From contig NZ_AJTQ01000276.1 in assembly GCF_000262345.1 (NCBI RefSeq), forward strand, positions 1-64,000: a stretch of DNA of 64,000 bases, read 5' to 3'. Each line of letters starts with the position of its first letter. Position 1 is the stretch's first letter. Below, piece after piece: positions 8,801-17,276 of the stretch. Source of the stretch: Streptomyces xiaopingdaonensis. Its GTDB lineage: Bacteria > Actinomycetota > Actinomycetes > Streptomycetales > Streptomycetaceae. The notes below the pieces were generated by a model. The model worked only from the letters and a program-made list of their open reading frames with translations. It was not told the DNA's origin and searched no databases. Both the position numbers and the translations under genes were made by a program.

Positions 8801-11590
8801 GTGACACCGTCCGCTGAGCAGGTACTGCCGCCCCATGTGCTCATCCCGGGCTTCGAGAGCCGGCACGACGAGAGCGGCATCATTCTCGTCCGGGGGCCGA
8901 AGCGGTCGGGGAAGACCACCCTCCTCCACGCCGTCAACGAGTCGGCCGCCGAGTCCGGGGCGCGGGTTCTGAGCGTGACGGGCTGGCCGAGCGAGCAGCA
9001 GGTCGCCTTCGGCGTACTGCGCCAACTCCTGGGCCAGTTGGACGAGCCACCGAGCGCGGCCGCCGACCGGCAGGAACCCGCTGCGGTTCCCCCGGGACTC
9101 CTCACCGACCTCCAGGAGTGCACGTACCACCGGCTCGTCTCCGCCGACGCGACGCACCGGCTGCTCGTCTCGGTCGACGACATCAACTTCGTCGACCGCC
9201 CGACGCAAGGGTTCCTCCGCTTCCTCGCGCGGCGCCTCCAGGGAACGCGCATCAGGCTGGTCCTGAGCGAGCGGACCGGCCAAGCCTCCCCGCACTGCAC
9301 CGACTTCCGTACCGACCTCCTGCGCCTGCCGCACACGCGCCTCGTCCGGCTGAGCCTGCTGACGCGCGAGGCGCTGGCGAGCTGGATCGCCGAACGCGTC
9401 GCCCACGTCCGCGAACCCGCCGCACGGAGGGCCGCGCAGCGGATCGCCACCGAAGTGCACGACGTCGGCGGGGGCAACATTCCGCTCTCCGGGCTCCTCG
9501 TGGGGAAGTACCTGGCTTCGGTGGAGCAGGGCAGAAGCACGCTCACCGTCGACGCCGACTTCTACGACACCGTCCGCCTGCTGATCGACGGCAGCGACAC
9601 CCCGGGGTTCGGCCGGGGCGCCCGGGCGGTCGCGGTGCTCGGCCCGCTCTGCACCACCCAGCGGTTGAGCAGGCTGCTCGACGGCGACACGGGGCTCGCC
9701 GACCGGGTTCTCCGCACGCTCGGCGAACTCGGCATGACGCACGGGACGCGCTTGCGGCAGCACATAGCCAGGGCCCTGCTCGACGACCCGGACTTCACCG
9801 AAGCCGCTGACGTCCAACTCGCCGCGGCACGCGTCCTGTTCGACGACGGCGCACCGGTGCGCCACGTGGCGCGCAAGCTGGAGGCCGCGGGGAAGATCGG
9901 CCCGCCGTGGGACCTGCCGCTGGTGATGGAGGTCGTCGGCCGCGCCGTGGAAGAGGGCCGCGGCGAGGTGGCGGGCGCCCTCCTGCGGCTCGTCCAGGCG
10001 TCGGCGGTCACGACGGAGGAGCGCGCGGCGGCGGAGATGCTCCTGCTGCGCAGCGAATGGCTGACCAACCCGGTGCTGGTCTCCTCCCTGGTGCCCTCGC
10101 TGAGCGGTGCGGCGCGCCAGGGCGTGCTGCGGCCGGCCGACGCAGCACTCCTCGTCCGCGCGATGATGCTCCACGGATACCCGGACCGCGCCTGGGAGTT
10201 GCTCTCCGCGCTGCGCGAGGAGCCCCAGGGTCCGGAGGACGAGGTCGAGGTGACCCTGGCGGAGGTGCTCCACGGCGTCTGGCACGGCGTCCCGCCCCGC
10301 ACACCCCGCGGCGATCAGCACGGTTCCGGGGCACCGGCCGGCGCCGGCCGGTGCCTGGTGATCGGCAACCATTCGTGGCTGCCCACCGTCCTGCACAAGA
10401 TCCCCGATCTCCTCGACCAAGGGGACAGGGCCGGGGTCGTCTTCGCGGCCGAGCAGCTCCTCGAAGGCATCCGGATCAGGACCTCCGAGGTGGAGCCCTT
10501 CCTCTTCGCCTGCTGGGTGCTGGACGCCGTCAACTCCCTCCCGCTCGCCCGGAAATGGTGCACCTCGCTCTCCGCGGCGCTCGACGGCTTCCCTTCGCCG
10601 CTGTGGAGGTCCCTGCTCGCCGCCGTCCAGGCGCGGATCGCCCTGGCCCTGGGCGACCTCACCGGCACACGCCGCCACCTCCAGGAGGCGCTGGCGCACA
10701 AGCCTTGGCAGGAGTGGGGCTCGGGCGTCGGGTCGCTCGCCGCCGTCCTCGTCGAGGCGCTGACCGAGTCGGGGCGGTACGAGGAGGCGGCCGAGGTGCT
10801 GGACCGTCCCGTACCGCCCGCGGTCTTCCGCGGCGTGGGCGGACTGCTCTACGTACGCGCCCGCGGACGGCACCACCTTGCGGTCGGCCGACTCCACGCG
10901 GCCGTCGCCGACTTCGAGAACTGCCGCGACATGTCCGCGTACCTCGCCTCGGACCTGCCCGCGGTGGTGCCCTGGCGCTGCGACCTGGCCGAGGCGTACC
11001 TGCAGGTCGGCGACGTCGAGAGCGCCCGCGGACTCCTCCAGGAACAGCTCGGACTGCTCCCCGAGGAGGAGACGTCCGTCCAGGGCACGACGCTGCGCCT
11101 GCTCGCCAAGGCCGACGTGGAGGACCGGCGGGTCTCCCTCCTCAAGGCGTCCGCCGACCAGCTCGAGCGGTGCGGCAGCCGCCTCCAACACGCCTACACA
11201 CTCGTCGAGTTGGCGGCGGCCTACCGGGAGAGCGCGTGCCTGGGCCCCGCCCGTGCGACGATCAGGCGCGCCCAGCGCATGGCGCAGCAGTGCGACGCGG
11301 GCCGCCTCCAGCGACTCATCGCCGCCGGCACGGCAGCCGGTACCGCCCGCGACGACGTACCGCCCGCGTACGGCGGCGAGTTGGGCAAGCTCAGCTCGGC
11401 CGAGCGGCGCGTCGCCGTCCTGGCGATCCGGGGCCACACCAACCGGGAGATCTCCACGAGGCTCTTCATCACGCCCAGCACGGTCGAGCAGCACCTGACG
11501 CGGATCTACCGGAAGTTGCGGGTCCGGCACCGCCAGGACCTCGAGGACCGCTTCTCCTCGGTCTTCGAGGTGCTCGGCGCCCACGCCTGA
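8801..11590 (+). CDS. LAL-family (LuxR-type) pathway-specific regulator
   Basis: 929 residues. N-terminal ATPase module with Walker A GPKRSGKT at 32-39 and Walker B-like LLVSVDDINF; a long helical, TPR-like middle; and a C-terminal LuxR helix-turn-helix (LSSAERRVAVLAIRGHTNR...STVEQHLTRIYRKL). This is the MalT-like large ATP-binding LuxR layout common as activators of macrolide and polyene clusters. Start GTG 8801 was chosen for its GAGAGGAG ribosome site and because the family begins near the P-loop; the open frame runs back to 8474 without homology. Likely activates the PKS, TEII/CCR and starter-unit genes through the repeated AGGGG sites. Confidence 0.93.
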   Translation: MTPSAEQVLPPHVLIPGFESRHDESGIILVRGPKRSGKTTLLHAVNESAAESGARVLSVTGWPSEQQVAFGVLRQLLGQLDEPPSAAADRQEPAAVPPGLLTDLQECTYHRLVSADATHRLLVSVDDINFVDRPTQGFLRFLARRLQGTRIRLVLSERTGQASPHCTDFRTDLLRLPHTRLVRLSLLTREALASWIAERVAHVREPAARRAAQRIATEVHDVGGGNIPLSGLLVGKYLASVEQGRSTLTVDADFYDTVRLLIDGSDTPGFGRGARAVAVLGPLCTTQRLSRLLDGDTGLADRVLRTLGELGMTHGTRLRQHIARALLDDPDFTEAADVQLAAARVLFDDGAPVRHVARKLEAAGKIGPPWDLPLVMEVVGRAVEEGRGEVAGALLRLVQASAVTTEERAAAEMLLLRSEWLTNPVLVSSLVPSLSGAARQGVLRPADAALLVRAMMLHGYPDRAWELLSALREEPQGPEDEVEVTLAEVLHGVWHGVPPRTPRGDQHGSGAPAGAGRCLVIGNHSWLPTVLHKIPDLLDQGDRAGVVFAAEQLLEGIRIRTSEVEPFLFACWVLDAVNSLPLARKWCTSLSAALDGFPSPLWRSLLAAVQARIALALGDLTGTRRHLQEALAHKPWQEWGSGVGSLAAVLVEALTESGRYEEAAEVLDRPVPPAVFRGVGGLLYVRARGRHHLAVGRLHAAVADFENCRDMSAYLASDLPAVVPWRCDLAEAYLQVGDVESARGLLQEQLGLLPEEETSVQGTTLRLLAKADVEDRRVSLLKASADQLERCGSRLQHAYTLVELAAAYRESACLGPARATIRRAQRMAQQCDAGRLQRLIAAGTAAGTARDDVPPAYGGELGKLSSAERRVAVLAIRGHTNREISTRLFITPSTVEQHLTRIYRKLRVRHRQDLEDRFSSVFEVLGAHA

Positions 11591-11594
11591 GCCG

Positions 11595-11617
11595 GCCGGG
11601 CCCTCACCGGGCCCGGC
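11595..11617. terminator. Bidirectional hairpin between LAL and starter-unit gene
   Basis: Perfect 9-bp stem GCCGGGCCC / GGGCCCGGC with a 5-base loop, just after the LAL stop and before the convergent fusion gene. Confidence 0.65.
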
Positions 11618-11727
11618 GCGGCGCCCCCTTTGCGGGGCGGCGTCAACTCGTGCGCCGCCGGGTCAGGTCTACCGCCCCGAACGGGGAACGACCGGGGCAG
11701 CGCTCGCGGCGCCCCACGCGCTCCGGG

Positions 11728-14706
11728 TCACGCCCCGTCCCCGTCCTGCGGGCGCAGCTCCCTTGCCTTCTCCCGCAGGACGAACTTGCGCACTTTCCCC
11801 ACCGGGTTGCGGGGCAGCACCGCGAGGTGTTCGAGCCGCTCCGGCCAGTACTGCTTCGCGACCTGGTGCGCGTCCAGGTGGCGGCGCATGTCGGCGAAGG
11901 TGAACCGCGCGCCGCCCGCCGGCACGACGAACGCGCAAGCGCGCTCGCCGAGGCGGTCGTCCGGCATCGCGACGACCGCCACGTCCGCGACCGAGGGGTG
12001 GGCGAAGAGCAGTTGCTCCACCTCGGCGACCGGGACCTTCTCTCCGCCGCGGTTGATCACGTCCTTCTCCCGCCCGGTGATCCGCACGAAGCCCGCCTCG
12101 TCGAGCACGGCGAGATCCCCGGTGCGGTACCAGCCGTCCGGCGTGAACGCCTCCGCCGTCAGGTCGGGGCGGCCGAGGTAGCCGTCGAAGACGGTCGGCG
12201 AGCTCAGTTCGAAGTTGCCCTCGCATCCCGGCGGTAGGACGTTCCCCCGGTCGTCCGCGACGCGCAGGCGGACACCGTCCAGTGCGCGCCCGTCGGTGCC
12301 CCGGCGCTGTGCGGGCGGGTCGGCAGGTGCGGAGAGCGCGGCGAGACAGGTCTCGGTGGTGCCGAAGGCGCCGCAGACCTTCGCGCCGAGGACCCGGTCG
12401 GCCCGCTCGGCGAGGGCGCGCGGCACGGTCGCACCCGTGGCTACGAAGATCCGCAGATGGCGCGGGGGTTCGCCGCCCTCCTCGACCGCCCGCAGCAGGT
12501 CGGCGAGGAAGGGCGTCGCGGCCTGGACGAAGGTCGCCCGGTGGTCGTTGAGCGACGCGAGGGCGCGCTCCGCGTCCCACTCGGCCTGGAGGATCTGCGG
12601 CACTCCGAGCACGGTGGCCAGCACCATCCCGTAGAGGAACCCCGTCTGGTGGGCGAGCGGCGACGGCACCCAGACGGTGTCCCTCTCGCCGAGGCCGAGG
12701 TGCGCGACCTCCATGGTCACGGCCTTCACCAAGGTCGCCGACGTCTGCGTCACGCCCTTGGGCTCGCCGGTCGTACCCGAGGTGAAGAGGAGCTGGGCCG
12801 CCGCACCCGCCTCGGGCCCGACGGCGTCGAGCGCCGCGCGGTCCGCCTCCGTCGCCGCCGGGGCCGCCGCCCAGTCGTGGACGGTGACGCCGTCGGCCGA
12901 GCTCTGCGGGAGCCGGCTCCGGCCGCCCGAGCGGGGCACCACCACGACGTGGCGCAGCCGCCCCGGCGCCTCCTGGTGGGCCGCGAGAGCGAGTGCCTCG
13001 TCCGCGGGGCTGCGGGAGCGGTGCCGGTCGACGACGACCAGCACGCGCGCCGCCGACCTGCGCAGCACGAAGCCGAGTTCGCGTTCCCTGAAGAACGGCA
13101 TGACGGGGCAGCAGACCGCGCCGATCCGCAGCGTCGCGAGGGAGAGCACCACGAACTCGGAGCGGTTCGGCAGTTGGTAGACGACGTGCTCGCCCGGGCG
13201 CACCCCCAGCCGCAGCAGCAGCGAGGCCGCCCGGTCGACCCGCTCCGCGAGCGACCGCCAGGTGATCACGTGCCGGCCGTCCTCGGCGACGTCCACGACA
13301 GCCGGCGCACCCGGCCGGGCCGCGGCATGCCGGGCCAGCCACTGGGGCAGCGTCGTCCGGGCGGCGGCGTCCGGGCGCCCCGTCCCGCGGCGGGGCCGCC
13401 CGGCAGGGCCGTCCGCCACCGTCATGGGCACGCCCACGGCGTTCATCGCGGTGAGGAAACCCGGGTAAGAGATGCGGTACGCGTGGGGAAAGGTGAGGGC
13501 GGAGCGGCCCTGCGCCCGCGAGGCCGCCACGGCCAGCGACATCAGGACCCGGTGGTCGTTGTAGGTGGAGAGCCCCGCGCCTGCGAGCCCTTCGACACCG
13601 TTCACCCGCAGCACGTCGCCGGTGAGCGCCAGGTCGCCGCCCATGGAGTTGAGCTGGAGGACCGCCGCCGCACGGTCGGACTCCTTGAGCCGGGTGTGCC
13701 CGACGTTCCGGAAGACGGACTCGCCCTGCGCGAAGGTACCGAGCACCGAGAGGATCGGCAGCATGTCGGGGACGTCGCCGCAGTCGACGTCGACGGCCTT
13801 GAGCAGCGGTGCGTCCTGCCTGATGCGGACGCCCCCGGCCGCCGCCTCCATCGGTACGCCCATGGCCCGTGCGACGTCGAGGAAGTGGAACTCGGGGTGG
13901 TCGGCGGGTCCGCCCTCCAGGCCGGTGAGGCCGCGGAGCAGGACGTCGGAGGGGTGGAGCGCGGCCGCGGCGATGCCGAAGGCGGCCGAGCCGACGTCGG
14001 GCGGCAGCGTCAATTCCGTCGGCCGCGCCTTCTGGCCCGGGGGCAGCGTGAAGCGCCGCCAGTCCGGCGAGACGGTCACCTCCAGGCCGAACCGCCGCAT
14101 CATCGCCACGGTCAGCTCCAGGTAGGTGCGCTCGTTGAGCTCCCCCTCCACCTCGACGACCGTGGGTCCCGCGGCGAACGGCGCGAGCAGCAGCACGCCG
14201 GAGACCCACTGCGACAGGGTCCCGGGAAGGGTCACCCTCCCCCCGGCCGGCCGTCCGGCGCGGATGTGGACAGGAGGGCAGTCGTCGGTCGCTCGGAGCG
14301 CGACGCCCAGTCGCTCCAGCGCCCGCAGCAGCGGGCCCACGGGACGGCGCCTGAAGTACCGCTGTCCCGTGAGCGAGACGTCCCGGTCCGAGAGGGAGGC
14401 GAGCCCGGCCATGAAGTAAAGGGTGGTGCCCGAGCTGCCGGCCGAGAGCGTGGCCCGCCTCGGCCGGTACCGTCCGCCGAGGCCCCGTACCAGGAACGTG
14501 TCGCCGCTCCTGGTGATCGGCACACCGAGCCCGCGGAGCAGCCGCACGGTGTAGTCGACGTGGCGCGCGTCGGTGAGCCCGTGGATGCGGCTTTCGCCGT
14601 CCGCGAGGGAGGCGAGGACCAGCGCCCGGTGCGCGTGGTATTTCGAGTGCGGCACGAGGATTTCACCGGTCACCCGATGCTGGATTCCGTCGACGAGAAG
14701 ATGCAT
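11728..14706 (-). CDS. EPSP-synthase-like / acyl-CoA ligase fusion (CHC-type starter unit enzyme, PlmJK-like)
   Basis: 992 residues, two domains. Residues 1-430 are an enolpyruvyl-transferase (AroA/EPSPS) fold: Lys22 and Arg27 in PHSKYHAHR, the GTT loop near 93, the RRRPVG arginines near 120, SQ at 165-166, DVPD near 311, KESDR at 341-345 and NDHR at 383-386. The residue at the usual catalytic Lys411 place is not Lys (AYRISYPGF), and Asn94 and Arg100 equivalents are Ser and Tyr. Residues 455-985 are an adenylate-forming ligase: FTSGTTGEPKG at 641-651, GWYRTGDL, GREKDVINRGGEK and NPVGK; it is closest in pattern to cyclohexanecarboxylate-CoA ligases (QLPNRSEFVVL, PFFRERELGF). Shikimate-derived cyclohexanecarboxylate pathways use homologues of both; from memory the phoslactomycin locus has a fused counterpart. 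Predicted role: dehydration and CoA activation of a shikimate-derived starter. Start ATG 14706 follows AGGAG. Confidence 0.9.
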   Translation of the reverse strand: MHLLVDGIQHRVTGEILVPHSKYHAHRALVLASLADGESRIHGLTDARHVDYTVRLLRGLGVPITRSGDTFLVRGLGGRYRPRRATLSAGSSGTTLYFMAGLASLSDRDVSLTGQRYFRRRPVGPLLRALERLGVALRATDDCPPVHIRAGRPAGGRVTLPGTLSQWVSGVLLLAPFAAGPTVVEVEGELNERTYLELTVAMMRRFGLEVTVSPDWRRFTLPPGQKARPTELTLPPDVGSAAFGIAAAALHPSDVLLRGLTGLEGGPADHPEFHFLDVARAMGVPMEAAAGGVRIRQDAPLLKAVDVDCGDVPDMLPILSVLGTFAQGESVFRNVGHTRLKESDRAAAVLQLNSMGGDLALTGDVLRVNGVEGLAGAGLSTYNDHRVLMSLAVAASRAQGRSALTFPHAYRISYPGFLTAMNAVGVPMTVADGPAGRPRRGTGRPDAAARTTLPQWLARHAAARPGAPAVVDVAEDGRHVITWRSLAERVDRAASLLLRLGVRPGEHVVYQLPNRSEFVVLSLATLRIGAVCCPVMPFFRERELGFVLRRSAARVLVVVDRHRSRSPADEALALAAHQEAPGRLRHVVVVPRSGGRSRLPQSSADGVTVHDWAAAPAATEADRAALDAVGPEAGAAAQLLFTSGTTGEPKGVTQTSATLVKAVTMEVAHLGLGERDTVWVPSPLAHQTGFLYGMVLATVLGVPQILQAEWDAERALASLNDHRATFVQAATPFLADLLRAVEEGGEPPRHLRIFVATGATVPRALAERADRVLGAKVCGAFGTTETCLAALSAPADPPAQRRGTDGRALDGVRLRVADDRGNVLPPGCEGNFELSSPTVFDGYLGRPDLTAEAFTPDGWYRTGDLAVLDEAGFVRITGREKDVINRGGEKVPVAEVEQLLFAHPSVADVAVVAMPDDRLGERACAFVVPAGGARFTFADMRRHLDAHQVAKQYWPERLEHLAVLPRNPVGKVRKFVLREKARELRPQDGDGA

Positions 14707-14851
14707 GGGGTGTTCTCGCTCCTAGGCGTCGGCACCGGGAATTGCGCCGGATGCATCCGGTGGCGGATGTCCGGGTACCGGCCCGCGACAGCGCGGCAGG
14801 GACCGAACAGCCGCCTTGGCGATGCTCCCGCTCCCGTCCCCGCGCAAGCAG

Positions 14852-14867
14852 CCCCTAACCGCCCCTA
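14852..14867. promoter_or_regulatory. Candidate LAL operator 3 upstream of the fusion gene
   Basis: Minus strand reads TAGGGGCGGTTAGGGG, two TAGGGG half-sites 10 bp apart, about 150 bp before the fusion gene start. A further single CCCCCTA lies at 14916. The 343-bp gap 14707-15049 shows nothing else. Confidence 0.5.
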
Positions 14868-15049
14868 TCCGCACGGTCGCGCACCGGGCGCCGAAGAGCG
14901 GCCGCAATCCTCGCGCCCCCTACCGGAGTTCGGCTTCCCCCGCTTTTCTCCGAACAGATCGGCGACATCGGCGGCACGGTTGAGGGGTTTCCCCGCTCTG
15001 GAAAGAACGAGTAGAGCCGAATCGGGCGAGGCGAATTCGAGGGGGACGG

Positions 15050-15259
15050 TTGCTCACCATCAACATGGCGGTACTGCTGGCGCTCGTCGTCGTGCTGCGA
15101 CTGCGGCGGCGCGTGGAGGCGAGGAGCCGCTCCGACGAGAAGCTCACCGTCGTCCTCGTCCTGCTGCTCGGACTTCTCCTCGCACCGACCGACCTCGGGC
15201 AGGGACTCGTCCGCGTGCTGCGCGAACTCGTGGAGAGCGTCTCGTCCGTGCAGATGTGA
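15050..15259 (+). CDS. Small two-helix membrane protein, unknown
   Basis: Sixty-nine residues from TTG 15050 (or 64 from ATG 15065). A hydrophobic helix (MAVLLALVVVL) is followed by a basic loop rich in Arg and a second hydrophobic stretch (TVVLVLLLGLLLAPTDLG). Small proteins of this shape are common in Streptomyces, but no function is known. GGGGGACG precedes the start. It lies between the polyketide cluster and tRNA-Pro and could mark the cluster's right edge. Codon bias is good (third-position GC), which favours a real gene. Confidence 0.5.
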   Translation: MLTINMAVLLALVVVLRLRRRVEARSRSDEKLTVVLVLLLGLLLAPTDLGQGLVRVLRELVESVSSVQM

Positions 15260-15676
15260 TCCGGGTTCCGGGCCGGCACGTCGTCGCCGGGTGGCGGTTG
15301 CCGGTTAGCTTTCGTGAACCCTTTGTAACCGTTCGGGTGCTATGTGCATCGGCGAGTGGCAGGAGCGGGCCTCGGTGAGCGATACGGCATGGAAGAACGA
15401 GACGCCCAGCGCGATGCACGGAGGGAGCCGCCCGTCGGCCGACTCGGCTTGCACGGCCCGGTGTTGGCCGCACAGGTGAGACGGCCGGCAAAAGTCCAGG
15501 CGGCCTACGGTGCGGGGCGGGCGTCGCCTCGTGTCGATGGACCACCGTCGGGGGTCTGCGGGCCTCCGGCTCGGCGGCCGTCCGATCCCGAGGGGGGTGA
15601 GCGAGCACCCCCTGAAGTGCTGTAGTGTTCTTTGTGCGCGAGCGGGGCGGGAAGCCCCGAACCGCTCAAGCAGCAC
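15260..15676. other. Non-coding gap before tRNA-Pro
   Basis: No gene supported. Short open frames on both strands lack ribosome sites and homology. Just before the tRNA are a TAGTGT that could be the tRNA -10 box (near 15622) and a small GGGGC...GCCCC hairpin around 15644-15659. Confidence 0.4.
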
Positions 15677-15750
<74 letters not shown>

Positions 15751-15757
15751 CACTGGT

Positions 15758-15792
15758 CAAAGGCCTCTTGTGATCTTCACAAGGGGCCTTTG
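15758..15792 (+). terminator. tRNA-Pro terminator
   Basis: Sixteen-base-pair stem (CAAAGGCCTCTTGTGA with TCACAAGGGGCCTTTG, one G-U pair) and a 3-base loop, seven bases after the tRNA. Confidence 0.85.
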
Positions 15793-15793
15793 G

Positions 15794-16192
15794 CGTTGCA
15801 CGGAAGGTCGCGCCCTCGATGCGTGCGGGGCCGTCGGGCGTGGGGCCGTCCGCCGCGGCGCAGGGGTTCCCGAGATCGTGTGTCCGCTGCTGTCCCTTGT
15901 GAGGCCGTAGGCGGGCGGTCGGCGCCGGCGGATCGGTCGGCCAGTCGCGGGGCGGCGGCTGGTACGCCTGCCGGGCTCCCCCACGTCTCGCAGCGACGGC
16001 GCGGAAGGCGGAGCCCCGCGCAGATCGAACACGGCAGCCCGCTCGATGTGTTGTGGGTTTCGCCCGTTCGGTGCCTCGCGGTCGGTGCCGAGTCGGATGA
16101 GGGCGGAACTGTCCGTCGGAGTACGCCGGTTGGGGCGGACGACGGGCTCGCGTGCATCCGGACCGCGCACCGGCCGGAGGCGGCGAGCAGCC
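15794..16192. other. Gap after tRNA-Pro, no gene seen
   Basis: About 400 bp with only frame-less open stretches; no ribosome site, no recognisable protein and no direct repeat of the tRNA 3' end, so no att site of an integrated element. Confidence 0.4.
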
Positions 16193-16311
16193 TCAGGTAA
16201 GCGGCAGGTCCACGTGCAGCACGCCGAAGACCGGGGAGTCCGGGAACGGCTGGTCGTCGCCGATCTTCCGGTAACCCCAGGACGCGTACGGGGCTCGGAC
16301 CTTGGGTGCGT
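16193..16311 (-). pseudogene. C-terminal remnant of a GNAT acetyltransferase
   Basis: About 40 residues ending APYASWGYRKIGDDQPF...FGVLHVDLPL-stop, which matches the last helix and strand of GCN5-related N-acetyltransferases (a-y-x-x-W-G-[WY]-r-k-x-G). The acetyl-CoA binding part (RxxGxG/A) is missing upstream in all frames, so the gene is a truncated relic. Family identification rests on pattern only. Confidence 0.5.
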
Positions 16312-16585
16312 CACGTCCACGAGCTGTACCGCGCGGGGCTGGGAAGATCGGCCGACGACAGCACCCTGGCCGCGACGGAGCCTGGCGGCCGACGCGGTCC
16401 GGCACGCCGCCCGCGCGTGGTGGTGGAGCGCCCCGCTCCGGACACCGTGCGGCTGGCCGCCGCGGACCGACAGCGGGTCCCGGCGTGCGTCCCCCTAGCC
16501 CCGCAACTCCCGCCGCGGCGAAACACACGCTCCCCTCTACCCTGGAAGGGAACACGCGTAAGTCGATCCGGTTACGGAGGCAACT

Positions 16586-17059
16586 GTGTCGAACACGGTG
16601 ACGAGCCCACTCTCCGAGGCCGATCTCGAGGTCGTGGGTGGAGCGCTGCAAGGTGCACTCGTCGATCTCGTCGACCTGTCGCTCGTGGCGAAGCAGGTGC
16701 ACTGGAACGTCGTGGGGCCGAGCTTCCGTTCGGTCCACCTCCAGCTCGACGAGGTCGTCGCGACGGCTCGGGAGTACACGGACACGGTCGCCGAGCGGGC
16801 CTCGACGCTCGGTGTTCCGCCGGACGGACGCCCGGAGACGGTCGCGCAGAGCAGCGGTCTGGAGAAGGTGCCGTCGGGCTGGATCAAGGACGCGGACGCG
16901 GTCTCGCTCCTCGTCTCGGCCCTCGGGACGGTGATCGGCCGGATGCGGGAGCGGATCGAGGCCACGGACGCGCCGGACCCGGTGAGCCAGGACATCTTCA
17001 TCGCGGCGACGGCCGAACTGGAGAAGCAGCACTGGATGTTCCAGGCCGCCAGCGTCTGA
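16586..17059 (+). CDS. dps: Dps-family ferritin-like DNA-protection protein
   Basis: 157 residues, four-helix bundle that binds and oxidises iron and protects DNA during starvation or oxidative stress. The inter-subunit ferroxidase ligands are in register with Dps: His39 and His51 (12 apart) with Asp55, and Asp66 with Glu70. KQVHWNVVGP and FRSVHLQLDE are signature segments. Start GTG 16586 has ACGGAGG seven bases upstream. No lysine-rich DNA-binding tail is seen at either end, so DNA binding may be weak. Likely regulated by stress sigma factors, but no promoter could be assigned confidently. Followed by its own terminator. Confidence 0.95.
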   Translation: MSNTVTSPLSEADLEVVGGALQGALVDLVDLSLVAKQVHWNVVGPSFRSVHLQLDEVVATAREYTDTVAERASTLGVPPDGRPETVAQSSGLEKVPSGWIKDADAVSLLVSALGTVIGRMRERIEATDAPDPVSQDIFIAATAELEKQHWMFQAASV

Positions 17060-17091
17060 GCACTCCGCACGGAGCCGCCGCCGGGCCCGAA

Positions 17092-17111
17092 CTCCCCGCC
17101 GCCGCGGGGAG
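17092..17111 (+). terminator. Hairpin after dps
   Basis: Perfect 8-bp stem CTCCCCGC / GCGGGGAG with a 4-base loop, 33 bp after the dps stop. Confidence 0.6.
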
Positions 17112-17276
17112 GTTGGTCCGGCGACGGGTTCGCGCCGCCCGGTCGCACAGGGAGGCCGTCCGGCCCAGGAGGGGCGGGGTCTCGGCGTCCGGCTCAGGTG
17201 CACAGCCCAAGTACGGGCGTGACGAGGCCGGTCGGCGCCGGGAAGTCGGCCGCCCGGCCCGCGCTATCGTCCCCTC

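Noticed and set aside
15794-16192. Open frames after the tRNA terminator
   Set aside because: No ribosome site, no motif, and overlapping frames on both strands.
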